Assembly: GCA_001630475.1 (NCBI GenBank)
Contig: KV419395.1
Coordinates: 124,001 to 188,000 of the forward strand
Direction: 5' to 3'
Length of the DNA stretch: 64,000 bases
From: Sistotremastrum niveocremeum HHB9708
Lineage: Eukaryota; Basidiomycota; Agaricomycetes; Sistotremastrales; Sistotremastraceae
Shown: positions 10,473-22,105 of the stretch, in pieces
How positions within the stretch are numbered: the stretch's first letter is position 1
Layout of the letters: each line of letters begins with the position of its first letter
Notes under the pieces: model-generated
What the model saw: only the letters and a program-made list of their open reading frames with translations
Told to the model about the DNA's origin: nothing
The model's database searches: none
Position numbers and translations under genes: made by a program

Positions 10473-13400
10473 TCACCTCAGTTTTCTCTCGTACCTCGAG
10501 GCCTCCTTGTCCTCCCAGTCTTCCTCCTGGGTACTATTACGACTTCCGCCTGAAGATGCAGGTATCGGAGCATTAAGCTGAGGTTCTGCAAACTGCTCGC
10601 GAAGTTTCTTCGTCGCTTGTCGCTGGACCTAAGGAACGAGTCAGTCATGAGCCTCATATGACCAGGGTAGGCATGGACGCACCTCATTGGTAACCGTACG
10701 AGCAACTTGGAACAAGGGACCGACAAGACCAAGTTGGATAGTGATCCACGCACCAGCGACGGAGATGAGAAGTAGAGTGAAATAAAGTGGATTAAAGAGG
10801 ACAGCCATAGCTTCATTCCATCCAAGGACGACGAGAACGCCGTACATCCATAACGGAATTTGGGCAATGGAGCTGACCATGCTGCGCTTGGCCTCGACGT
10901 AGTAGGCATCGGCGTCCCGTCGGAACCGAGTGGACAAGTCAATGATTTTGGTCTCGGGGAATATTACGAGCGAGCTCGAAAAGTCGAAGATGTCTTCGTC
11001 GCTTGGTGGCGCTGGCGTCGACACAGGGTCATTGAAAGAGGGAACTAGACTCTCGTCTTTGGGATTGATTTTTGCGTATAATGGAATGAGCTCCAAGGTC
11101 TGCGGGAAGTCTGTCAGCATCAAATGCAGATGACCAGTCAACCAACTTGCCTCATCACGAGCTTTTCGGAAGGCAGCATCGATATCATCTCCAGGTTTCC
11201 AGACTCGGGGGACACCATGCACATCGTATCGGAACTGCTCCTCGAACTGGGTCCGTAATCGACCAAGTACAACGGTATCGCTGGTGAGTTCTCCGATCTT
11301 TGTGCGAAGTGCAGTCCACGCTCTCCGCCGAAGCGTCTCTAGCGAAGATTTGTTCTCCTCCGCCGTGCAATTAAAACCTTAATGGGCGGCCCGTGAGCAG
11401 CAGAGAGCGGCACGAGGATCAATGACGTACTCTTCGCTTTCTGCAAGTATTTGCTCTCGGCAGTCAACAGGACATCCCGGTATGTTATCAGGACAGAATC
11501 CCAGATGTCTGGAGTAGGCTTGATGAAAAGCACTTCCACCGGCTCGGCAATTTGCCTTTTCAAAGAACGCTGAAAACTCATCCATCAGAACGCCAGTCTG
11601 TAAGTTGTAGCCCGACACTCACTTCAATGGCATTGACCATCTTCTTGGTCTCATCCGATCTGAACTGGTCGGCAACTGCTTGAACCTCCTCTCTCAGCAG
11701 CTCCAACTCTTCTGTCCAGCTCCAGCCGTCTTGTTCGTTCCCAGCGGCTGCAGCTTCCTTAGCTCCCTCGGAGAAGTTGGTTTCGGATTTAGCCTTTGCC
11801 GAACTGACGACCTCTGCGAAGTTGTACGATTCGCCTTGGAGTCCCAGGGCCAGTTCGCTTTTGAATTCAACCAAGACTGCCTTGTGAATATTTTTCAACT
11901 GTCCAACGAAAAGCGGAAGTAGACTGCTGTCAATAGCTGCCAGGAGCTCGGCACGCTTTCGCGAATAAACGCCATTATGATACCTCGATGCATCACGATC
12001 ATAACGTGCTAAACAGCGATCAGGGGATGCATCGGAAAGAAAAAACGACAACGTACACAATGCAGTGGTTTTCCATGAGGACATAAGCTTCCCGAGCCCC
12101 TCAACAACATTCCCAGTTTCCACGGGCCGGCGTCGAGACTTGGCTTGGAGGTTAAATTCTTCCAAAGCGACAGATGAGATTTCGTCACAACGGAACTGTG
12201 CTAACAGCTCCTGCTGGGTAGGGAGATCTAGATCTTTATTGCTTTGTACTTGTTCCTATGGCACACGTAAGAATAAATGGCTATGCATCGACGAAGTCTT
12301 TGACGTACCCAGATGCCTTCCATGTAGAGTGCCACACCATCAGCAGGTATCCGCTTATGGTATCCACTTTTGAAATAATATCCTTCATTAGTCTTGTCGA
12401 CAAACTTCTTTCGCAATTCCTGAACTTCCGATTCGAAAGCATCCGCAGCGAGGATCTTATGAGGAAGGCCAGTAAATGCGAGATCGAAGTAGTCCTCGAG
12501 TTTGGCGTCAGCCACCTCGGATGGTTTCGATAGAGAGTCCCAGATGCGGAGCAGATCGGTGGTCAGAGTTTGTTGTAAATTCGATAAAGGAGTTGTCCCC
12601 AGGTGATCTCGGATGACGAACAGCAGTAGGGTACGCTGGTTGGGTCTTGTAATGCAGGTAAGTAGAGGCTAGTAATGTGTGTTAAACAACGTACCCATCT
12701 TTCGTTCTCTTCCCAAAAAGACCCAAATTGACCTCGAAGACAGTTTTGAGAAGTCCCATATTGGCTCCTTGATACAGTCCGACTTGGTGCTCCCATAGAT
12801 TCACAATCATAACTTCTGAAGACGCCAAAGAGAATAAAGCAGCCTTCCTCTCAAAGTCCTGCAGACATTGATTAGCCCATTGCGTCATACGCCGGAACCA
12901 ATTGGTACATACCTGATCTTCACCTCGCTCGCGACCGTCAGCGCCTTCGACATCCATAACCAAGACATTCATATCAGATCCTTTACACATCCATATACCT
13001 CCATACAAAAGTCAACGAGTGTACTATCGATTTCAGACATGAAATCAACCTTTGGTCGTTTGCTGCCGCTTCGCTTCGTCCATGACACCAAAGTTAGTTC
13101 CAAATAGGCGATTCAATAGCGTGCCTATATATCATATTGAGGACATAGAAGCCCACAGTGTCTATGAGAGCTCACTCTTTCCCGTTGACTGCGAACCAAA
13201 GACCGCGACGATGTCGTACCCAAAACCTGCATCTCTCAAGCCCCATGAGTTAATTTGTTGTGCCAGGTCTTTCCTAAGTCGAGCCACACATCAGCAATAA
13301 TATCTATAGAGTAGCATCATAACTTTGGCAAGTAGATAAAGCTCAAAAGCTCAACCCCAACCAAGTCGTCAAAGAGACTCACGTGAATTCCTTCTCGTCG

Positions 13401-13579
13401 TTTATGATTTGAATAATCTCTTTACTCCCAGAAGGTGTATGCCCATTGATAGAAGCTACATTAGCTCGAGCAACGTCCAGTGCAGCTTTCGTCTGGCCCG
13501 TCGACGCGTCCATGATTTCCTTGATGTCCTTCGGAGGGTCGCGTAGCAGATTCTGTGCGCTCTGGACGTTCATGTCCAT
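10473..13579 (-). CDS. SEY1: Sey1/RHD3-type ER membrane-fusion GTPase
   Basis: The exons spell a dynamin-superfamily GTPase of the atlastin/Sey1/RHD3 type, which fuses tubules of the endoplasmic reticulum. The N-terminus (ATG at 13579, MDMNVQS) is followed by [12 protein letters not shown], the G1 motif [18 protein letters not shown] (split by an intron after the Lys codon), [16 protein letters not shown] and the G3 motif [13 protein letters not shown]. Next come [35 protein letters not shown], a long helical stalk (for example [20 protein letters not shown]) and two close membrane helices near the end ([36 protein letters not shown]) as in Sey1. The tail is short and charged ([14 protein letters not shown]). 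Length and domain order are normal for the family. Nearby genes are unrelated. Confidence 0.93.
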
Positions 13580-13917
13580 ATTGCACAACGCCTCGTTCCT
13601 TTGGCTAGCCCTCTTATATTAGGAACGAGTGATATGAAGAGTAGCAGGCAAGCTGGCGATTTGGGTGCAGCACAGAGGCAGCGCTGGATACAAGCTCCAG
13701 GTAGTGACGTTGCTCCCAACTCCGCTTTTCCCAATGAGTGACACACTCCGAATGAACTAATTATCTTCAAGATTGTCTTCAATCCGGCTCGTAAATGCAT
13801 GTAGCGAAATCATACAAGTGGTGTTCAAAATGCGAAGATATTACAGTGACATGAGTACATGCTTCTACTTCATACCATGAATGATCGATGCGGTCCTCCT
13901 CCTCGAGGACACCGTGA
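13580..13917. other. Short intergenic stretch between two minus-strand genes
   Basis: The Sey1 promoter and the 3' end of the next gene fall here. No conserved frame is visible. Confidence 0.5.
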
Positions 13918-16361
13918 CTATAACGCTTCCTCGACGTCCATCACACATATACATCCACACCACACCAACTCGACAATAGCACGTCCAAGAAGAGTCAGTC
14001 TCTCGCCGCTATTATTATTCGACATCGTCCCATCAATGTCGACCCAACTCATATCCGTGCCATCTTGGCAAAGCCCAAGCTTCTCCAATCCTTCGGGAAT
14101 GAACTCGATAGATGGATTAGGAGAAGGACCAGGACAGACAGCAATGATGGTAGGAGCAGCCTCAGAGTCTGCATCGAATATTCGACTGGACGGTCTTCGG
14201 AATGGCGAAGTGAGTGCAGGCGGAAGTACGAGACCCTCCTCCGGAAGTCTGAGGCCAGACATACGAACATCATCGTAGCTCAGGATCTTCGCGACAACGC
14301 GGTATGCACTGAGCTGCTGAGGACCAGGTCTCTTCTCCTTGGATTGCCCTGATGATTCCCGTTCTGTAGGCGGAGGCATCCTCATTCGTTTGCCTTTACC
14401 CTTTCCGCCATTTTCCTCGGTCGGGGTGCCCTCGAAAGCGACGTAGTAAATGAGAATGTATCTTCGCTCTTCCATGGGAGGCAGGCCAACGGCATTCTCG
14501 CCTTCGTCTTCGGCACCCCACATCGGCAAGAGCATAACCATAGCGCTCTCCGGTACCTCTTCAAACACTCCACCCCACTTCTTCGGCTTTCTAGCCTTCT
14601 TGGCTTTAGCTTCTTTCGCGTTCTTGTCCTTATCTCTACTCTTCTGTCTCGTCACAGGTAAGAGTCCAACGTCTTCAAAGCTCTTATTAAGTTGATGCAT
14701 AGTACGTTCATTGCGTTCTTGCTCAGCACGTAATGGTAGTGTAAGCCATGGCGGTGTATACGGCTGAGAGAAGTCGTGAGGGGCGTGAGAGTCGTGGGAA
14801 TGGGAAAGTTGGGAATGAGAATGAGAAGGCGGGTAGACATGCACTTGCTCGACTGCTGGGGGTGCGGCAACAGCAAAAGCACGTTTTAATCGTTCGCCGA
14901 GTCTTGACTGTCGGACGCGAGCCACTTGGATCGGAATAGGCGTGGGTTCAGGGGGAGGAGATGGGGATAATGACTTAGCACGCTCGCTATGCACGTGCCA
15001 GTTCATATCGAAGTCGGGTGATGAGCAATCACAATCGATGGGAATTGGGGGCGAAACGAATATTGCAGGCCCCGGAGGAGCAGGTAATGGCGGCGAAGAG
15101 GATCGTTCTCGTGACTCCGGAACAGATGGCATCCGTGACTCTCTAGTCTTGGAAATAGGTGAGCCGTTCGGGGAATCGCCCAAAAAATCATAGGTCTTTA
15201 ATATTCGAGTGCTCCTAGTTTCCGTGTATTGAACTTGGACCCTTAGGGGTGCAAGAAGGATGAAGTGAGAGGGGTTAACCTGCATGAAGGCAGAGCCGCC
15301 AGCGGTCTTATTCGGAGATAACTTGGAAGGAGGTGATCGATACATCGAAAAGGCTCGTGTGCGGGAGTGGATATGCACGAGGTGAACGGGTTGTAACTGA
15401 TGGAGATGATGCGAAGAATGCGATGAGGGTAAGGGGCGGAACAGGATCCGGTTTGGAGGGGGCCGATCTCCATGTGCATGTGAAGAGTCTGTCATGAATT
15501 AAATTTACTGGAATTATTCAGAGCATATAGGAACGCACCTTTGTGTTTATAGCGTGAAATAGCAAATCTGCCAACACAATCGCAACCCCAGACTTGGTAA
15601 CCTCCTTTCTCGCCCGATGGACCCGGTCTCGATGACACCCCCGCCGTTCTCTTGAAACTCCATGCGCCTTTCCGGCGTTCATATTCTGAGTCGTTCTTTC
15701 TCACATGACGAGCGAACGTATCGGTGTTACCATCCGAATTAGACAGGGCTGAGGCGGTGGATGGCCGACGGGGTGGAAAGGATGCGGGCAGTGGAGGGGC
15801 TAAGATGTATGATAGATCAAAACCAGCATAGGGGGACGAGTCGACTGGTGATTGGGGCACTGCTATCGGAAGAGATGGCCGCCGCGAAGTCGGTGATGGC
15901 AGATTGGAGGGTAGAGATGGTCGTCGACTGCCATCATCAATGGCTCGCATTTTGGCACGGTCGTTGCGAGCACGATCATGATCATCATCTTCATCATAAG
16001 CGAGATCATCCCACTCGTCGTCCTGATTATGGTGTCTCGGAGATTCGCTGTGGCTGTGGGTGCTGCGAGGACTCGAGCGAACGTCGCCAAAGGTGTACGT
16101 CGCCAGATTGTCGTACAGCGAGTTTGAGAATGGTTGCGGAATATTTTGATGCTGCTGCTGCTGAGGAATGGGCGACGCATGCGGAAGCGAAGACCGTCGG
16201 CTGTCTAATGATTCCCGCCGCTGTGTGCGCCGACGCCGACGCTCTGGATCGACTGGGCTGGTGGCCTGGTGGATGTCGTCAACAACGAGGCGGGGTGGCG
16301 GGACTGGGAGCGGAGCAAGTGGCATTCGTTGTGGTAGTTTCTTGAAAGGAGGTGAGGCCAT
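13918..16361 (-). CDS. Uncharacterised 797-residue Pro/Ser-rich protein
   Basis: Two exons (16361-15539 and 15488-13918), separated by a 50-nt intron, join in phase to 797 residues. I do not recognise the family. The N-terminal half is disordered-looking: proline, arginine and serine runs, a Gln/His tract (PIPQQQQHQN), an acidic patch (DDEWDDLAYDEDDDHDRAR) and RRPS-type repeats that look like kinase sites. Around the splice site is a short ordered block with cysteines (YQVWGCDCVGRFAISRYKHK), and soon after it a hydrophobic strand (HFILLAPLRVQVQYTE). The C-terminal part has another ordered block (MVMLLPMWG, RRYILIYYVAFEG, YRVVAKILSYDDVRMSGLRLPEEG) and ends LVWCGCICVMDVEEAL. The ordered blocks separated by long low-complexity linkers suggest a scaffold or regulatory protein, but this is only inference. 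Confidence 0.8.
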
Positions 16362-18875
16362 GGCAGTGGAGACAGATGGTCGTGGAGACGGCGACCCCGC
16401 CCAAACTTATACACATCCACGTGCTACCGGCATCTTCCGATCAGTCTTGTTGCCAAATCGGGAAATTTGCCACGCGACGATCGCCGCACGTGAATGACTC
16501 CGGCTCCGGAAATGGGCCTTCCTCTTCGGATCTCTAATTGTCGACCTCTCTTAGTACACTCCCGAACAATTAGCATTGTGGCCAATTGTTCATATACTGC
16601 CGACGTATATGTTCCGTTCAGCTCGCTATTCCCACTGTAAGCTCTTCCCTTTATTATCGGCGGGAACTTTTCGCTACGACCTTCGCTTTGTTCCTGTGGC
16701 AGTCTTGTACTTTTTTCGGCAATGGCGATCGACCCTTGTGCTTTTTTCGACAGTTGTTTAAGCGTAAGCGACCTCGCTGAATCATACGCTCCGATCCCTC
16801 ATGAATCCCTTGAAAAATCAGTACGTCCACAGTGGATCAACACTGTCAACAGCATCGAAAGAGGTTCGATCATAATCGAAGTGTCTAGTGTGATAGACGT
16901 GATGATTTTCTCAACACGTGGGATTCTTATATGGAAAGAATTCTGCCGAGAAAGTGCGCGTCATAGGCCGCAGCTTCTTACCTTGATCAGGTACAAAGGT
17001 GACCCATTTAGAGGGCCGTTGCGTGTAACGAAAGTTTTTTCTCGAAGTTGTCAGGTCAACTATGAGACAAATGAATAGTAAAGGTCTTCGTTCGCGCCCA
17101 TAGGTGAGAGTTAACTTGAACTTGAGGAAAGTTGCATCTTTCTTTCTCTTTGATAGTTCTATGAATGTTCGAACGTCGGAGTGCCAAAATTCGCTTCGTC
17201 AACCTTGTACCATATTTGGTTTGTCTATTAAGGTTATTTTAGCCGGTGGTGAGGCTGATATTAGAAGCGTAGAGCGCTCTTCAATGACGGGGACATGGAC
17301 GGATTGGAGACTAAGAGCAAGGTGTTTTTTTCTTGGTTTTTCTATTGAACCGTGTTGACTGCGTTACTTTCACAGAACCTAAGGGGAGCCCCTCAGGCTG
17401 ATATAGTAGTAGACGCTCTCGGCAGCCTAAAAGTGCTTCCAGACGCCAGAACAACAGTTTCATCCTCATTGCGCCTGCTCATCTAGAATTCTCCCTCGAT
17501 GAAATGACAGCGAGCGGCTTCACACACATTTCCATTTGCTCTTGGTACTCATTGAGCCACGACACCTCAGGATCATCCTCGGGACGTTCACGATGACACC
17601 ATTACCCTGACTCGAATGATCGTGAGACTCACTTCAACCGTTGATGTAAGGTCGGTTTCGATCGGCCGGTTTTCCAACTTCTCTTACGAATTGCAGTTAT
17701 GAGTAACCGTCCTCGATCCGCGCCTCGCTCCAATTTAGCAGGAAAGAGCATATCCCAAAGCAGTTGCTTCGAAAACAGCAAGCCCGTTCAATCAAACTCT
17801 TCTGCAAAAGGCAATCACAATACGAGCAGAGAACGTCAATCAACAATTCCTAATCAAGGATAACGATGCGTTGGCGCTATCACTTATGGCTCATTTCACG
17901 GACCTTACTTTTCTCCTTCGGGGACCTATGGCCGACCTTGTTCGCGCCGTCGCTCCGGATGCACCTTGTTTGCCTATTTTATTTTGCATGATGGACGGAT
18001 TCAAACACTATACACACACAAGAGTTTCGGTTGGCCCGATTCTCTCACTCGCCGTTCGTTCCCACGCCACCCGGCCTTCGTGTTGCTCTCTCGTCCGCTC
18101 GTCTTTATTGAGAAACATTGTTCAGCATTTCGACAACCTCCATGCCCGCCATATCAGCTCACAGAAAATATCCCTTCCCAACCCCAAGCAAAGCGGACAG
18201 CTGATAATAACCGTGTTCGATCAAGCCGTGTTCAGAAGGGCCTGGGGTCTTCAATCCTCACCCCGGCGCAGACCGTGCCTGGTCGCGTTAGGAAACCTCC
18301 GTAGTTTCTCCGTCCGTCGCCTTCGCTATAGCATTCATCTCGACTCAACAACGACCCTAGATGCGGAACAGTCAGTTTATGGCAAGTACTTGATAGTGTC
18401 CTGACTTTGAATACAGTATGAACCCTGCTATGCTGTAACAAGAGCCTTTTGAGGACTGTCAACAAATGGGTTTCGTTATGCACTCCGCGTTTATATGCTG
18501 TTTGAAGACTTTTTTTGGACTTACCTGAAACGTTCCGGACGTAAAAGCTGAGTCGACGTGTTGATTTATGTGCCCCATGTCCTCGAACGGTCCTGTTTCA
18601 TAATGCACCTTCCCTCCTTCGAAGAACCATCAAGGGAGCTCAATATTATTGGCATGAGAATCTGCATCGTCAAACCCGACTTTGACCTTAGCCAATCCAA
18701 CGGCAAGACATCGCGGCCGTGAACAGAATAAACATGATACTGACGTGTTCACAAGTTGTTGCCACTTTTATCTCAAGGCCTGAACTCCTATATAAGCTAC
18801 ATCGATCCTCCCTAATCGACAGCAAAACAGCTCTCCGCCAACCTGCCCCTTCCTCGCTTGAAGCCTTAATCTAAC
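16362..18875. other. Gene-poor 2.5 kb stretch
   Basis: No frame here has convincing motifs. The longest (17871-18404, 177 codons on +) begins at a TTG and has no recognisable domain. Two small inverted repeats are visible: GAACAATT...AATTGTTC near 16565-16592 and CCTAAGGGG/CCCCTCAGG at 17378-17397. I see no rRNA, tRNA or full transposable element. Confidence 0.5.
18789..18795 (+). promoter_or_regulatory. TATA box of the first barrel-protein gene
   Basis: TATATAA lies about 80 bp upstream of the ATG at 18876. The transcript start would fall in the pyrimidine-rich stretch that follows. Confidence 0.45.
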
Positions 18876-19422
18876 ATGCAATTCACCACCGTTTTCTTCG
18901 CTGCACTTGCCGCCACTCTGGCTCAGGCATGCGATCATTGCCCCCATCCTGGCAATTTCCCGGGAAATGGTAAGCTGTCTACTTCATCGATGCGCACAGA
19001 TATTGATTTTAAAGCGCAGTCTATGGATATTTGACTACTACTCCTAACTCTTGCGACGTCACTGTCGGCCCCGATGACATCGTCGCAAGTCTTCCGGCCA
19101 GTTTCTGGGTCCCCCGCGAGTCCGTTAGCTTTATCATCTCAGATATGAACAATATGTATTGATGATTCGCTTTCCAGCGAATCGCCATGCGATGAACCGA
19201 TATCCGTGACTCTCACTTGTATGTCGTTGGTTCGACTGTTTTCATAAACTAACTCGAATGTCTCTCCCAGCATCCGGAAAGACAGTCACTGCGATCGTTA
19301 TTAACAGCGATCCCAACCTCAGCAACGACGACATCGGCCTCAACACTGCCGGTCTTGCCGCCCTCGCTGCGGATAGCGACCCCAACCACGGAAGTGGGCC
19401 CGCCATCTGGACCTTCCTTTAA
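18876..19422 (+). CDS. Small secreted double-psi-beta-barrel-like protein, copy 1
   Basis: Four exons (18876-18969, 19020-19119, 19178-19218, 19271-19422) join in phase to 128 residues. A signal peptide (MQFTTVFFAALAATLAQA) is followed by a Cys-containing segment, GYLTTTPNSCDVTV, DIVASLPASFWV, ESPCDEPISVTLTSSGKTV, TAIVINSDPNLSNDDIGLN, TAGLAALA and GSGPAIWTFL. This order follows the RlpA-like double-psi beta-barrel (expansin/barwin-like) fold: a YxT strand, a Cys, an ALP segment, a second Cys, the V-V-D strand and the DIDLS-AL-A segment, ending at a W. The usual VVDRCxxC element is replaced by INSDPNLS, so the canonical Asp and cysteines are lost. The third intron position equals that of copy 2. 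The role is unknown; apoplastic or cell-wall effectors of this fold are known in fungi. Confidence 0.82.
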
Positions 19423-20784
19423 AGTTCGGACCACCTCTAGGACATGGAAAAACACGAGGATGTACCCGGAATCAGCAGTCGTATCTAATATATGATGCCG
19501 AAATAGACTGTCAGTAAAGGAGTGTATGAAATGATGAGAAAAACTGGGATGATATTTATAAGTTAACGGCCGACTTAGTCGGCAGGCGGAATTGTTGGGA
19601 CCCACAGACTGACGTGTTTGAATTTTATTGCTTTGAACTAGTCAAGTAAGGGGAGCTGAGTAATCCGGCCGGGCCACGGTCCTATATGCAGGCGCTTCGG
19701 TGCGACCTCGAGCGCTCGGACGTTGAAAGTTCTCTAACTCGAGGGACGAGAACGTGAAACAAGCATCGATGGACCGGGGAGTGATCAGTATAGTAGCGTG
19801 ATACTCGACTTGGTCTAGATTGCGCCGCACCGACTCGGAGCAGTTGGCATTAGAGCATGGGTTGATGTCAGTGAGTGAAGCCACTATGTTACAATTGAAG
19901 TTGCTTTACTACCGCCAGACCATGTATTCGCATTAGCGTAAGAGCTTATTTCGACGGATTTAACACATGTGGGGTCGATAGCATGCACTGGCAGATTTTG
20001 CATTGTCGTCAAGTTGAGCATAGACTATAACGCACTCGCTGAAGAAGAAAAATGTATCGGCCCTCTCGTACAGCCATAGCAAGAAAGGCACAGTTTTTCA
20101 TACCCATCACAGATGATCCGACTCGGGAGGATACTTTCTTGACGAAGGAATGTCAGCGCCTTCAGCGCAAGCCTCAGCTCTGAGTCCTGTTTTCGTGGGA
20201 TTTTGGATCGGCACCGTTTACTCCGTTCACGGACCCTTTTTGATTGGCTTACGAACAAACGTTTTGTTTTGCATCTGCCTGACATCAAAGACCTTACTTG
20301 TGTGCCCTGTATGCTCCATCTTTGTCGGTCATGTGCGGTTCGCTTGCGAGTGGTGCTGTTCCTGGCCGTCGCGACGTTATTTCCTCACTGTATTGTTCGC
20401 TTAGGTTGCTTTGTCGGTTTCTGAAGTACCGTCTCTTCGTCCATTGGCAAGGCTGAAGCAAGGAATCGTATCACGGTTAGGAAGTCTTGAAAAGGACTGG
20501 GCTTCCACTGGTTGGCCGCTGGAAAAGTAAAAAATTAATCCTGGTTAAGGATAATGAAAAGGATCTTCGCATACGATGCTTCTCAAAGAGTAGGTGTATC
20601 CTCGGAGCAATCCCAATGCATCCGATCAGACCGTGCATGACCTGTATGTCGTGACCTTGGAGCACTTTAGATCATGCATGCTTCCGTCTCGGAAAACCCT
20701 TAAAGTTGTGAATTGATTCCGTGGAGGTCAACCTTATAAAAGAGAGGCAGGACGAACCTAGTTGTGTTGTGCCACATTTTCAAA
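19423..20784. other. Spacer between the two barrel-protein genes
   Basis: About 1.3 kb with only short frames of random appearance. I looked for a third degenerate copy of the barrel gene and did not find one. Confidence 0.5.
20735..20742 (+). promoter_or_regulatory. TATA box of the second barrel-protein gene
   Basis: TATAAAAG lies 50 bp upstream of the ATG at 20785, a spacing that leaves a very short 5' UTR. Confidence 0.45.
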
Positions 20785-21366
20785 ATGCAGCTCTCTTCTG
20801 TCTTCTTCGTCACTCTCGCAGCCGTGTTAACTAGCGTCGATGCTTGCGTCGTACAGGCTACGGGATGCATCTATCCAGGCTATTTCCACGGAGATGGTGA
20901 CAACGAACCTTTCCATTTATCTCTAAGTCGACTGATTTGTTGAAAACAGTGACCTTGTATCCTCCTGCTGATGCCGCCGCCAATTCCTGCGGTATCACCC
21001 TCTCTGCGGGAGAGAAAGCCGTCAGTCTGCCTTCCGCGTTCTTCTCAACGTAAGTGGATCAGATAAAGGCCCGTATGATTTCGAATCTAACATATGTCTG
21101 TTTCTTTCAGTGCCGGATCTTCCTGCGGCCAAAGCGTCATCATCGTCAACTGTTAGTCTGCGCCACTGCTACGTGTTTTGATATTGAGTTTGATTTTCTC
21201 TTCAGCGATTGGACATGGCTTCATCGCCACCGTCGTCAACGAAGATCCTACATTGACGGATTATGATATCACACTCACCGAAGAAGGTCTGGCCGCCCTT
21301 TCGCCCGACAACGATCCCGACCACGGAACCGGTCCCGTTTCCTGGACCTATGAGGCGCCTTCTTAA
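20785..21366 (+). CDS. Small secreted double-psi-beta-barrel-like protein, copy 2
   Basis: Four exons (20785-20896, 20950-21049, 21111-21151, 21206-21366) give 137 residues. The exon plan equals that of copy 1, with middle exons of exactly 100 and 41 nt in both genes, so the two arose by tandem duplication. After the signal peptide (MQLSSVFFVTLAAVLTSVDA) come GYFHGDVTLYPPADAA, NSCGITLSAGEKAVSLP, SAFFSTAGSSCGQSVIIVN, GFIATVVNEDPTLTDYDITL, TEEGLAAL and GTGPVSWTYEAPS. This copy keeps the two CG pairs of RlpA-like barrels (SCG and SCGQ), while VVDRCxxC is replaced by VVNEDPTL. The fold call comes from the order of these motifs; carbohydrate binding or protease-inhibitor roles would be guesses. 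The product is secreted. Confidence 0.85.
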
Positions 21367-22105
21367 GAATGGTCCTGAGGGGCGCGTATGCACCGGAGCT
21401 ATCGAATAAATCAGTAGGAGATGTTAGAATTTGACTTCTTTCCTCGGAATAGTATCCAGTCCAGGTCGTACCACAAATGTAGTAGCTCTGGAAGGATGTA
21501 TTCAATGGTTTCGTCGGGCCAAACCAACCATGCAACTCTGAAGTCACAGCAGTGAATAAGGGTCTGGCCTCGAGCTACGGTCCAGGCGGTTGCTCAAGTT
21601 TTGAACTTCCGTAATGCAAGAAGAAATCAGAATTCCCAATAAAGTGCGGACTTACATGTAACGAAGAATCAAGCGATGGATATGATCGAGGGGCGCGTCA
21701 GCTGTTTACTCTTGTGACTCCCATATGTCGCTTTGGTCTCATCAACTTCGACGATATCGAGCATTCTTGAGGACAAGATGATGTTGCAACAAGATGCAAA
21801 GGTGCATCCGGATCAGCTCATGAGAGCCTTGCTCTCGCTGAGGTCTGCAAGATAACATCACTTGAAGATATTGTCCGACATATACATCAACAATGACGCA
21901 ATTGACTCACCATGCTTCAAGCTCTCCGCTATCCAAGAATCGCTGAATATCAAGCCGTCAACCAGTAAAGAAGGTAAACAAGAGAAACTTATCAGATGCG
22001 CCTTCCATTACGTAATAGGCTTGGAGCTTCTTCGCCGCGGCTAGCGCAGCCTCTCGACGACCCCTCGATAATTACTCGTCCTTACTTGTTATCTTCATTG
22101 TCACC
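21367..22105. other. Intergenic stretch, nothing recognised
   Basis: Contains the 3' flank of the second barrel gene and the promoter of the BAR gene. Short frames only. Confidence 0.5.

Noticed and set aside
17378-17397. Small inverted repeat CCTAAGGGG/CCCCTCAGG
   Set aside because: Nine-base arms with one mismatch, no target duplication and no gene end nearby to suit a terminator or transposon.
17871-18404. 177-codon frame on +
   Set aside because: It starts at TTG, has no domain, signal peptide or splice continuity, and its composition looks random.
19423-20784. Possible third barrel-protein copy between the two genes
   Set aside because: None of the conserved segments (signal peptide, SCG, GLAAL) could be found in any frame.
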